DNA of 64,000 bases from contig CAJXDN010000002.1 in assembly GCA_913052485.1 (NCBI GenBank), forward strand, positions 1 to 64,000, written 5' to 3'. Both the position numbers and the translations under genes were made by a program. Source of the DNA: an uncultured Flammeovirgaceae bacterium (GTDB lineage Bacteria > Bacteroidota > Bacteroidia > Cytophagales > MED-G16). A model generated the notes under the pieces. The model was not told the origin of the DNA and made no database searches. It saw only the letters and a list, made by a program, of their open reading frames with translations. Shown one piece after another: positions 1 to 8,453 of this stretch; the first letter of the stretch is position 1, and each line of letters opens with the position of its first letter.

Positions 1-718
1 CACCAATTTTACAACATAAATCAAATAAAGACTTTGAAATTTGTCTCATTCCCTCCTCACAAATGTGAGTTCCAAAATGATTTTCAAGATGTTGAATAAT
101 TGTCATTATCCCAGAAGTTAAGTAAGGGGATGAGCCGTTATAGGTAGCATATCTATTTAAAATTTGAACCATGTACTTATTAGATATCTCCCTCTCATTT
201 ACTTTATTAAGAGATGAAAACAATTGGAATAATTTAATATTGATAAATGCCTTGACAGTGTCAAAGTTTAGGAATGTGGTCAACTTATTTATTGGCTTCA
301 ATAAAAAAAGTTTATGTATTAAATCATATTTTTTTTTTGACTTTGAAAAATATTGAAGTAGATAATTTTTATTAACTGATAACTTTGTCTCTGCCTCATC
401 AATATATTTACCCTTATCAGAGTATGCTGTAAAAATTGTCCCGTCATCCCAGAAGTACTTACAATGGATATCTTTCTTTTTATAATTAAAATAATTTCTA
501 GGATCCTCACCGTGCATACTAAACAGTTCATCGATTAGGTGAGGCATTGTTAAAAGAGACGGGCCTGTATCAAAAGAAAATTTATTTAACTTGAGACTAC
601 CTAATTTACCTCCGTGGGTATTATTTCTCTCAAATATACTGACTGAGTATCCTTTTTTAATAAGACGAACTGCGGATGAAAGCCCCCCTACTCCAGAACC
701 AATTATAGCAATATTCAT
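1..718 (-). CDS. Phytoene desaturase/CrtI-CrtD-type FAD-dependent carotenoid oxidoreductase (C-terminal part beyond window)
   Basis: My own minus-strand translation from ATG at 718: MNIAIIGSGVGGLSSAVRLIKKGYSVSIFERNNTHGGKLGSLKLNKFSFDTGPSLLTMP (GxGxxG FAD motif, GGK, FDTGPS) and RYATYNGSSPY...IIQHLE...G; frame open to base 1; not in ORF track because no stop inside window. Confidence 0.88.
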   Translation of the reverse strand, partial: MNIAIIGSGVGGLSSAVRLIKKGYSVSIFERNNTHGGKLGSLKLNKFSFDTGPSLLTMPHLIDELFSMHGEDPRNYFNYKKKDIHCKYFWDDGTIFTAYSDKGKYIDEAETKLSVNKNYLLQYFSKSKKKYDLIHKLFLLKPINKLTTFLNFDTVKAFINIKLFQLFSSLNKVNEREISNKYMVQILNRYATYNGSSPYLTSGIMTIIQHLENHFGTHICEEGMRQISKSLFDLCCKIG

Positions 719-804
719 AAAATAGATTACGAGTAAAAACTATAAAAAGATCTTTATTAACTCAATAACAAATAGAAATAATGACCGATTAGATGAAATA
801 TAAC

Positions 805-2451
805 TTAATCAGGATTACAATTTGTGAAAATTGGTATAAGAACTTCACTGAGAGAAGAGCCTGACCAAAAAGTACCACATACATATACATTAGCAACGTC
901 CCAGTTACTCAAATCTTGATTAAAGGATGTAGCACCAGAAAACATAAATTGCATAATTGTTACATTACTAACATCCCACATCCTAATATCTCCATCAAAG
1001 GATAAGGCATCAGAAAACATAAGCCTCATGTCAATAACATTTCCAACATTCCAATTTTTTAGATCTTGATTAAATAAGATAGCGCTAGCAAACATCCCAG
1101 ACATATCTGTCACACTACTAACATCCCACTTATCGATATCTTGATTAAATGATGAGGCTTCAGCAAACATAACTTTCATATCTGTTACTTTACTTACATC
1201 CCAACTCCCAATATCTTGGTTAAATGATGTAGCACCATTAAACATTTCACTCATGTCTGTTACACTCAAAGTTTCCCAAGTCCCGATATCTTGATTAAAA
1301 CTTGATGCACCCACAAACATGTAACTAGTTGAGGTAACTTTATTTGTATTAGAACCCCAATCATAGAGCGATTGATTAAATTCTTCGTTATATCCAAACA
1401 TATAACCCATGTCAGTGACATTATTTATATCCCAATCACTTATATCCTGATTAAAAGCCGAACCAAAAAACATTCCACTCATATCTGTTACGTTACTAAC
1501 ATTCCAACTACTTATATCCTGGTTAAAATTTGTCGCTCCCCAAAACATACCACCCATGTCAGTAACATTACTCACATCCCACGAGGATATATCAATATTA
1601 AAGTTACTAGCATCATCAAACATATCTTCCATATCTAAGACATTACTTACGTCCCACGAGGATATATCGCTGTTAAAATTACTAGCATCCTCAAATATAT
1701 CTTTCATATTTATCACATTACTCACATCCCAGTTTGAGATATCACCATTAAAGCCTGTTTTTCTAAACAGTCTATTCATGTCGGTGACAAGTGAAACAAC
1801 ATATTGTGAGAGCTTATCTGGATCCTCAGTCCAAGGGGCTTCAGAAATCAAACTCCTCAAAAGTTCTTCGGATACTATTCTATATTCTTTACCATCAATT
1901 ACACCCCTATCACCAGAAATTCCCCAGTCCTGAGCCTTTATTGTAACACCATTATCATCTAGGTATACAGGATTCAACATAACTCCAAATTCATCTATTG
2001 GAACTCCCTTCCTAGTGGTATTATCCTTATCAATATCGTCGGTGACCCCGTCACCATCTGAGTCAAGTTGAGATGCTGCACATCCATCAGAATTTACTGT
2101 AGTACCTGAGGGCGTGTCAGGACATTTATCGTCGGCATCTGTCACGCCATCATTATCTGCATCTATGTATTCAAACTCAGCAGTTATACTAGTATTAGAC
2201 GTTATCTCAAATGTAAGTGGATTGTTGTTACCACTTTCTCCACCACTCCATTGCTTGAAGCTATAACTAGGTGATGGCACTGCTGTTATTGATACCGTTT
2301 CTCCTTCGTTAAAAGTTCCACCGCTAGGACTTACCGATCCTGTTCCAGGAGGAGTTACTTGTGTCGTGAGAGTGTAAGTCACAGGTGGTACTTCTTCCTC
2401 ACAAGAAATTAATAAAAAAGATATTATAAATAGGTAGTATAGATTTTTCAT
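805..2451 (-). CDS. Surface lipoprotein: divergent InlB B-repeat-like domain + thrombospondin type-3-like Ca repeats + BspA/DUF285 repeats
   Basis: Lipobox FLLISCEEE; TPPGTGSVSPSGGTFNEGETVSITAVPSPSYSFKQWSGG; DADNDGVTDADDKCPDTPSG; about twelve FNQDISSWDVSNVTDMSGMF-type units. Confidence 0.88.
   Translation of the reverse strand: MKNLYYLFIISFLLISCEEEVPPVTYTLTTQVTPPGTGSVSPSGGTFNEGETVSITAVPSPSYSFKQWSGGESGNNNPLTFEITSNTSITAEFEYIDADNDGVTDADDKCPDTPSGTTVNSDGCAASQLDSDGDGVTDDIDKDNTTRKGVPIDEFGVMLNPVYLDDNGVTIKAQDWGISGDRGVIDGKEYRIVSEELLRSLISEAPWTEDPDKLSQYVVSLVTDMNRLFRKTGFNGDISNWDVSNVINMKDIFEDASNFNSDISSWDVSNVLDMEDMFDDASNFNIDISSWDVSNVTDMGGMFWGATNFNQDISSWNVSNVTDMSGMFFGSAFNQDISDWDINNVTDMGYMFGYNEEFNQSLYDWGSNTNKVTSTSYMFVGASSFNQDIGTWETLSVTDMSEMFNGATSFNQDIGSWDVSKVTDMKVMFAEASSFNQDIDKWDVSSVTDMSGMFASAILFNQDLKNWNVGNVIDMRLMFSDALSFDGDIRMWDVSNVTIMQFMFSGATSFNQDLSNWDVANVYVCGTFWSGSSLSEVLIPIFTNCNPD
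890..1790 (-). repeat. Intragenic ~75-bp (25-aa) tandem DUF285 repeats, about 12 degenerate copies
   Basis: Repeated FN(Q/S/I)DIS(S/N)WDVSNVTDM..MF..A(T/S) units in the 805-2451 protein. Confidence 0.85.
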
Positions 2452-2595
2452 GCTTTGTATTTATTTATTTTTAAATAAATAATCAATCAAAAAGATAGGT
2501 TTGAAAAACCTCTAAAAATAAAATAATAGTCAAAAATTTTATAATCTTTAATAATCATCTGACGTAATAAAGAGGTATAATAAAAATTAATATTT

Positions 2596-3039
2596 ATGAA
2601 TAAATTCAAAATCCTTGTAATGATTATGTTATTATCATGTAATAACTACTCAGATGATAACTACCAACCTATTAATAATTCAACTGACGATAATACTATT
2701 TATGTTACATCTTCTAGTGGTAACAGCTATAATTCCACCCCCTCAAGTAATAGTGATTATTTTTTGAGTGGTAACGATAAAAACGGAAGAGTGTCAGGAG
2801 GAGATCCAAGTATTTCGTTTAATGTAGATGATGTAGTAATATTTGATGTTAGTGCATCGGGACATCCTTTTTATATTAAGACAGTACAGGGAACAGGTAC
2901 TGAAAATTTAGCTGAAAACGTAAATAATAATGGTACAACAAATGGCACTATTAGATGGACTCCAAATGAACCAGGTACATACTATTACCAGTGCTCAGTT
3001 CATAATAATATGTATGGTGTTATAACAATTGTGGAGTAG
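2596..3039 (+). CDS. Plastocyanin/cupredoxin-like lipoprotein
   Basis: Lipobox MLLSCNN; type-1 copper ligand set: SGHPFYIK His and YYYQCSVHNNMYG (Cys, His, Met). Confidence 0.8.
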   Translation: MNKFKILVMIMLLSCNNYSDDNYQPINNSTDDNTIYVTSSSGNSYNSTPSSNSDYFLSGNDKNGRVSGGDPSISFNVDDVVIFDVSASGHPFYIKTVQGTGTENLAENVNNNGTTNGTIRWTPNEPGTYYYQCSVHNNMYGVITIVE

Positions 3040-3060
3040 TTATAATATATCAATTACTAA

Positions 3061-3092
3061 AAGCTAGTTATTAATTTAACTAGCTTTTTTTT
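3061..3092 (+). terminator. Rho-independent terminator after cupredoxin gene
   Basis: AAGCTAGTT-ATTAATTT-AACTAGCTT perfect 9-bp stem followed by a T8 tract. Confidence 0.75.
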
Positions 3093-3171
3093 ATTATAGA
3101 CATACTAGATTACTGTCAACATCATCATTAAAATTAAAATATTTCTTTTCATTATAATCCTCACTCTTATC

Positions 3172-3510
3172 TCAGTGAGACAATGAATTATAAAATATCA
3201 TTATATTTAAAAATAAATATGTTATTGCCGGTAAGACATCTACAATATTGTCTTTGATTTTTATCCGAATTAAAATTGCCGCTGTCATCATCATAATAAA
3301 ACAGAACGATGTCAGTATTAATAAAATATCTATTTTAAGTCCTATCAATAGTCCTACTCCACCTAGTAATTGTAGGAAACCTACCAATTTTCTTTGATTA
3401 TTATATCCCCAACGATCATACTCTGATTTCATTCTTCTTGATATAAATGAGCTGTATCCGTAGACAATAAATGATATAGCAGTAAATACGGTAACTAAAG
3501 TTAAATTCAT
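3172..3510 (-). CDS. DoxX-like small membrane protein
   Basis: 112 aa, four hydrophobic segments, GYNNQRKLVGFLQLLGGVGLLIGL pattern typical of DoxX-like family. Confidence 0.55.
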   Translation of the reverse strand: MNLTLVTVFTAISFIVYGYSSFISRRMKSEYDRWGYNNQRKLVGFLQLLGGVGLLIGLKIDILLILTSFCFIMMMTAAILIRIKIKDNIVDVLPAITYLFLNIMIFYNSLSH

Positions 3511-3513
3511 TAA

Positions 3514-3858
3514 TTAAATCAAACCACTATTGAAAGCAGATATATATAATGACATCAATAAAAAAATTAATGATGGTAGTAACTTAGAGATGGGATTTTT
3601 AATTTTAAGATGAGACAACTGAGCACAAAACATAAAAAAAGCCATAGATACAGAACCAAACAGGATTAAATCATTATACCAGATACCTGCTAATAGTAAA
3701 ACAGATGATGAAATCTTAAAGGCACCAACAAAATTTCTAAGGAGATCTGAATACCCAAATTCATTAAACTCTTTCACTACATTATCATACCTCAAAGTCC
3801 AAACAAAAAATACTGATACTGCTACAATTAATTGAAAAGCTGCTGAAAGTTCTAACAT
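3514..3858 (-). CDS. DoxX-like small membrane protein (paralogue of neighbour)
   Basis: 114 aa, same topology; GYSDLLRNFVGAFKISSSVLLLAGIW aligns to the 3172-3510 product. Confidence 0.55.
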   Translation of the reverse strand: MLELSAAFQLIVAVSVFFVWTLRYDNVVKEFNEFGYSDLLRNFVGAFKISSSVLLLAGIWYNDLILFGSVSMAFFMFCAQLSHLKIKNPISKLLPSLIFLLMSLYISAFNSGLI

Positions 3859-3929
3859 ATATTTTGTCTTTTTTACTGAATATTAACTGTCAAATAACAA
3901 GTATTTATAACTATAATCAAAGAATAACA

Positions 3930-4505
3930 TTAAATTTTTAGATCTTTTCTGACATCTTTTCTGACAATATCTAGATACCTCATCCTCTTCTTATCTGTTG
4001 TAAAGGGAACTGACCAAAACTGTTTTGTTTTATACCATAAAGATAACTTCCAACCAAAAACAAAGCTATAAACACCCATAACAAGTCTTAATTTAATTGA
4101 ATTTAAATACAGTGTCATGACAGGTAAAGAAGGTGCACCATGCGTCATGTACGTCCTTATCTCTTTATCTTTTAAGTATGATTTAGGGTATGCATAAATT
4201 TTAGTGATATTAACAAAATCGAAAGCAAACCCAGGGGTAAATATAAAATCGAAAAACATTTCCATTCTTGGTGTTAATCTGAACCACCATACTGGTGATA
4301 TGAAATATATCCTATTTGACCATGTAATTAGCTTTTGATACTTTTCAATTATTTCTTTTTTAGGATCTGAGAATGGTTCATTGTACAGGTCAATTATCTC
4401 TAAGTTTTCATCTGACTTTTCAATCTCTCCCTTAATTGTCTTAAAAATACCGTTGTAACAGAATGACTTCTTGTCTGGATGTCCAATTACTATTAGATTA
4501 TTCAT
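3930..4505 (-). CDS. NAD(P)H dehydrogenase (quinone)/flavodoxin-like fold family protein
   Basis: NNLIVIGHPDKKSFCYNGIF, IYFISPVWWFRLTPRMEMFFDFIFTPGFAF. Confidence 0.82.
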   Translation of the reverse strand: MNNLIVIGHPDKKSFCYNGIFKTIKGEIEKSDENLEIIDLYNEPFSDPKKEIIEKYQKLITWSNRIYFISPVWWFRLTPRMEMFFDFIFTPGFAFDFVNITKIYAYPKSYLKDKEIRTYMTHGAPSLPVMTLYLNSIKLRLVMGVYSFVFGWKLSLWYKTKQFWSVPFTTDKKRMRYLDIVRKDVRKDLKI

Positions 4506-4652
4506 ATAAAGAAACTGAGTTATTGAAAATATTTGTAAAAAATTTACACATTATTATATTTTCAGTTACCCACTAATGTACGGCAAATAGTATCAAATAG
4601 ATTTGATCTTGATTATGATATTTCCTATTTAATTGGAATGGAGTTAAATGAT

Positions 4653-4874
4653 CTATAAAAATCTTTTGATCATCACATAAGCTAGAAGCACAAAAAATAA
4701 AATTATAGAACCCCATATAATTAAAGATATAAATTTAATCTCCAGGATATTCGTTGGTAGGAAAATAGCAGATACAATGACGATGAGCATGCATATTGAC
4801 ATTACTTTGGCAATGCCTTTCGGTTCTTCTTTCCATCCTAACGACTTAATAATAGAGCTCTCCCAAAACTTCAT
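4653..4874 (-). CDS. Small membrane protein, unknown function
   Basis: 73-aa ORF with two hydrophobic segments. Confidence 0.5.
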   Translation of the reverse strand: MKFWESSIIKSLGWKEEPKGIAKVMSICMLIVIVSAIFLPTNILEIKFISLIIWGSIILFFVLLAYVMIKRFL

Positions 4875-4976
4875 GTTATGAACTTAATTATTTTAAAATA
4901 ATTTTTTATGATATTAATAAATATTTTTTTTATCTCCTGACTCTCTTCGAGTATAATTCAGATATTTATAATAAAA

Positions 4977-5054
4977 TTATAGTCTAAAAAATATAAATGC
5001 GATAGCGGTGATGATTACGATTATTCTAACTAAAAGCTTAAATTTTAGGAACAA
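4977..5054 (-). CDS. Putative 25-aa single-TM microprotein (TTG start)
   Basis: My translation TTG...TAA: MFLKFKLLVRIIVIITAIAFIFFRL; basic ends around a hydrophobic core; below ORF-track cutoff. Confidence 0.25.
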   Translation of the reverse strand: MFLKFKLLVRIIVIITAIAFIFFRL

Positions 5055-5164
5055 AATGACTTAACATCAGATATATTTATCTTAGAAAAAGAAAAGATTT
5101 TCAGGCTTTGAATGGAGCTAAAAAGAAAAATAATGATCGTAAAGTTCTTATCTTAACTTTTTAA

Positions 5165-5233
5165 TTAACAGTCGCAGCAAGTACAGTCATTGCAGCTACT
5201 GACACATTCGCAATTTTTACATTCACAATTCAT
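5165..5233 (-). CDS. 22-aa Cys-rich metallothionein-like peptide (putative)
   Basis: My translation ATG(5233)...TAA(5165-5167): MNCECKNCECVSSCNDCTCCDC, 9 Cys of 22 residues in CxC/CxxC/CC spacing; below ORF-track cutoff. Confidence 0.5.
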   Translation of the reverse strand: MNCECKNCECVSSCNDCTCCDC

Positions 5234-5303
5234 AAATTAAATATACCGAAAAACAATTATTAGCACAAATCGTCAATTAAATATAAGAAAATAAGATATT
5301 TAA

Positions 5304-5540
5304 TTATTCGAATATAATTTTAGATATAAAGTTTGAGATATAAACTGATACAGCGAAAGCTATAAGCATTGGAATAACTTTAAATGCATTATTATTTTTT
5401 ATTTTAAAGAATTTACCTAGTGACTTTTCTTTTGTATTAAACTTAGGGTTATTGAGATTAAGAAAAATAGAAAATGAAACGAAATAAACAGACATAAAGC
5501 TTAACAATAACGATAACCTGATTAAAATTTCCATTGACAA
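5304..5540 (-). CDS. Small membrane protein, unknown function
   Basis: 78-aa ORF with two hydrophobic segments. Confidence 0.5.
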   Translation of the reverse strand: MSMEILIRLSLLLSFMSVYFVSFSIFLNLNNPKFNTKEKSLGKFFKIKNNNAFKVIPMLIAFAVSVYISNFISKIIFE

Positions 5541-5576
5541 TATTATTTACAATATGTTTTCATCTCTTAGCATATT

Positions 5577-5699
5577 TTAGAAAGGAACTAATTCACTCAA
5601 TCTAATATCAAACCAACCAATAAAACCAAAGAGTATTGATACTATTACAAGTATTATTATATGCCAGCTATACTTTTTTAAAATATGGATTAATTTCAT
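5577..5699 (-). CDS. Putative 40-aa single-TM protein
   Basis: My translation ATG(5699)...TAA: MKLIHILKKYSWHIIILVIVSILFGFIGWFDIRLSELVPF. Confidence 0.4.
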   Translation of the reverse strand: MKLIHILKKYSWHIIILVIVSILFGFIGWFDIRLSELVPF

Positions 5700-5745
5700 T
5701 AATTTTTGATATTAAAACTATATTTAAAAAAACTAATTTCAAATA

Positions 5746-6276
5746 ATGAAAAAATTAAAAAATTTTAAAAAAATTGTACTCCTTCTTATATCTGTTATTT
5801 TTTTCGGATGTGATAAACAATCAAAAAGTTTTATTGTTGGTTATGAAATGGAGGGAGAAAATAGGATTAACGTAGAGAAGGGTGATAAGAGCTCACTTGA
5901 AATTATTGAGAAATATTTTGAGGGATACAATAATAAAGACATGGGAGTTGTAGAAAGCTTAGAACACGAAGACTTTCTAGGATATAGCCATACTGGTCAG
6001 GTTGTGAGTGGAAGTAAAGAACATATTGAGATGTCACAGCAATTTCTAGATACATACGATAATGCTAGGTGGGATATTATCTGGTCAATTTCCGCTGATA
6101 TAAAATTTGAGGACAAACCAACCGAGAACTGGGTGACAACGTGCCTAAATATAAGTTTTGGAGAAGGTGAGGAAAGAAAAAACTTTCAGAGAATTTTTGA
6201 TGCTCAGATAATAGATAATAAGATTAAAAAAGCTTTTCTGTACCAGAGAACATTAGCAGAGTCTGAAATAAATTAA
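5746..6276 (+). CDS. NTF2-like/SnoaL-like lipoprotein
   Basis: Lipobox SVIFFGCDKQ; EKYFEGYNNKDMGVVESLEHEDFLGYSHTGQVVSGSKEHIEMSQQFLDTYDN. Confidence 0.65.
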   Translation: MKKLKNFKKIVLLLISVIFFGCDKQSKSFIVGYEMEGENRINVEKGDKSSLEIIEKYFEGYNNKDMGVVESLEHEDFLGYSHTGQVVSGSKEHIEMSQQFLDTYDNARWDIIWSISADIKFEDKPTENWVTTCLNISFGEGEERKNFQRIFDAQIIDNKIKKAFLYQRTLAESEIN

Positions 6277-6294
6277 TTATGGTATAAGTATATA

Positions 6295-6471
6295 CTAACC
6301 TTTATTTTTTTTATTGTGTACATACTGACTTACAGATAGTATCATTAGTGATATTAGAAGTAACATATTAGGTATATCACCAAAAATCCAGTATGAGTCA
6401 TCTTTAATTACAAAATAAAAATTTACAAGTATCAGTATGAAGATTATACTATATCCGACAACATAAAACAT
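6295..6471 (-). CDS. Putative 58-aa membrane protein
   Basis: My translation ATG(6471)...TAG: MFYVVGYSIIFILILVNFYFVIKDDSYWIFGDIPNMLLLISLMILSVSQYVHNKKNKG; two hydrophobic segments. Confidence 0.45.
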   Translation of the reverse strand: MFYVVGYSIIFILILVNFYFVIKDDSYWIFGDIPNMLLLISLMILSVSQYVHNKKNKG

Positions 6472-6586
6472 ACACTAAATATATCAATGAATATCTATAA
6501 CTAAATGATGAATTTAAAAATGTTATAATATTAGAAAATCATATCTCTAAATAATAGCATTTAGTATGGTTGAAATATTAAATTAT

Positions 6587-7081
6587 TTATTCTGGAGTGC
6601 TTCTAGAGTATGAGAACCCGCCCTTTTGACCACTTGACCACGAGGTGAATCTGACGCTTAAATAAATATCATCTTGAATTAAGTGAAGTACTAGATTCTT
6701 TCCTACAACACCTTTTGGACTACCAACTGCAGATCTGAACTTACTAAAATTTAGAGAACCAATATCGTCTAAAGATCCAATTGCCCACTCCGTACCTACA
6801 GGACTACTATTTTTATCTGATATATTTTCCTTGGCAATATTATAAATTTGACCGCCATCATTTCCTCTAGTTATCCACACATTGTCAGTTATTCTATCTT
6901 GATTTGATTGCAGACTAGGATCAGCTCCATCAGATTTCTCAAAATTTAATAGGTCTCCAGTCCATGTTACATAGGAATTATTAGTATTATCTTGATTGTC
7001 ATCTACCTGTTCGGTCTCATCTGAACAAGATACGATGAGTAGTGAGAGAGTTAATAAGTAAATATAGTTTCTGATTTTCAT
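6587..7081 (-). CDS. Lipoprotein of unknown function
   Basis: ORF 6587-7114; lipoprotein signal MKIRNYIYLLTLSLLIVSCSDETE suggests start at 7081. Confidence 0.6.
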   Translation of the reverse strand: MKIRNYIYLLTLSLLIVSCSDETEQVDDNQDNTNNSYVTWTGDLLNFEKSDGADPSLQSNQDRITDNVWITRGNDGGQIYNIAKENISDKNSSPVGTEWAIGSLDDIGSLNFSKFRSAVGSPKGVVGKNLVLHLIQDDIYLSVRFTSWSSGQKGGFSYSRSTPE

Positions 7082-7188
7082 ATTGATCTTTTTATCTATA
7101 TATACTTCCATCATAATTAAATGTTTCTTAATTAGAATTAAAATTAATAAAGACTATTATATCACTTCTCAAAGTTTTAAAAATTAAA

Positions 7189-8442
7189 CTAAAATTTCTG
7201 TGTCTCATATAATGCCCTCAAAACAGAATAAAATGCCTCTTTTTTTGAGTAATCTTTATTTATTAGCCACGCTTTCTGATCCTTTCTCCAATTCCCGTAA
7301 GGGATATCATCTCTAAAACCCCAATCACTTATCAGAGTAACTCCTGCTTCTCTGGCTGTTTTTATTACGTTGTAATAAATATCATTCTGTTTCCTAAAGT
7401 ATTCGGCCCAATCAGATTCTGTTCTCATAACATCACTTACTCTTCTACGAGGTTTTCCATTACCCCCCCAGAGATTCATTCCAACATCTAACTCTGTTAT
7501 GAAAACTTCGACTCCTAATGCTTGAAATCTTTTTATATTTTTAAACATATCACTGTAATTATAATCTATGTTATAGTTAAGATGACACTGAAAACCTACA
7601 GCATCAATAGGAACTCCTGTATTTTTTAGGTGTTTGATCAACTGATACAATCCATCAGATTTATGACCACCAAATGCAATATTAAAATCTCTAATTTCAA
7701 GTTTTGATGTTGATAAACACCTTACCTCCTCCAATACCTTTCTGATAAATACGGGATGTCTATCATTAATTTTATCTTTTCCATCTAATCCAGATTTATC
7801 TTCCTCATACCCTAAACTCATCCACTTGACATCCTCAGCTGCATCTCCAGTTTCCCTGTATAAGCCTTTATTCATTAAAAATATTTCATTAATGACATTG
7901 AATGCGTCTACTTTCCTGAAATTATCATTAGAGATTAAAATAGTTTTGATATAAGATTTTAGTATAAAATTTAATTCATCTTTACTGTAATCAGATTTCC
8001 AAAACCATTCGGGAAAATATTTATTTGGGAAGAAAAGGCAGTGATGTATTAAATACATTTTATTATCAATCCCCCAATTAACTAGTTCACTTAGACCATC
8101 ATTATTAAAATAAAAATCCTTCATCGACTCTGGTTTAGTCTTTGGCCAAAAGCCATTATCCCAAGCCGGGTAAACAGACATCTGAATTCCAGAGTAATTC
8201 TCTAAAACAAATTTTCTATTTTTCAATGATTCTGAACCCCTAAGTATTGCCTTATTTCCATCTGATCTTACTTGAGAGGTGATAATAGTTGACTGTGAAT
8301 AACTTTTTAGTGTACTATTATAATCATATGACTGAGATAAAAGTGAAAAGGAGAAAATATTTAAATATATAATTTGAAATAAATTAAATATTCTGGTAAA
8401 AGGTACTTTCATATTGACAAATTGAAAATATCTATTGTACAA
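7189..8442 (-). CDS. Divergent glycoside hydrolase family 10 (endo-1,4-beta-xylanase-like) protein
   Basis: VDAFNVINEIF (acid/base Glu), DAVGFQCHLNY, VFITELDVGMN (nucleophile Glu), ISDWGFRDD; alternative start at 8412 (MKVPF). Confidence 0.75.
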   Translation of the reverse strand: MYNRYFQFVNMKVPFTRIFNLFQIIYLNIFSFSLLSQSYDYNSTLKSYSQSTIITSQVRSDGNKAILRGSESLKNRKFVLENYSGIQMSVYPAWDNGFWPKTKPESMKDFYFNNDGLSELVNWGIDNKMYLIHHCLFFPNKYFPEWFWKSDYSKDELNFILKSYIKTILISNDNFRKVDAFNVINEIFLMNKGLYRETGDAAEDVKWMSLGYEEDKSGLDGKDKINDRHPVFIRKVLEEVRCLSTSKLEIRDFNIAFGGHKSDGLYQLIKHLKNTGVPIDAVGFQCHLNYNIDYNYSDMFKNIKRFQALGVEVFITELDVGMNLWGGNGKPRRRVSDVMRTESDWAEYFRKQNDIYYNVIKTAREAGVTLISDWGFRDDIPYGNWRKDQKAWLINKDYSKKEAFYSVLRALYETQKF

Positions 8443-8453
8443 ATTAAAAATAT

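Noticed and set aside
171-531. ORF-track entries 171-356 (+) and 319-531 (-)
   Set aside because: Both are alternative-frame ORFs inside the open CrtI-like frame on the minus strand.
890-1790. Regular ~75-bp repeats resembling a CRISPR array
   Set aside because: No constant repeat/variable spacer structure; the repeats are degenerate, fully coding and in frame.
1372-1933. Plus-strand ORFs 1372-1638 and 1556-1933 with repetitive sequence
   Set aside because: Antisense shadows of the DUF285 repeats; their repetition only mirrors the minus-strand repeats.
2500-2515. AGGTTT-GAA-AAACCT short hairpin between two divergent genes
   Set aside because: Only 6 bp and not placed after a gene end; likely chance.
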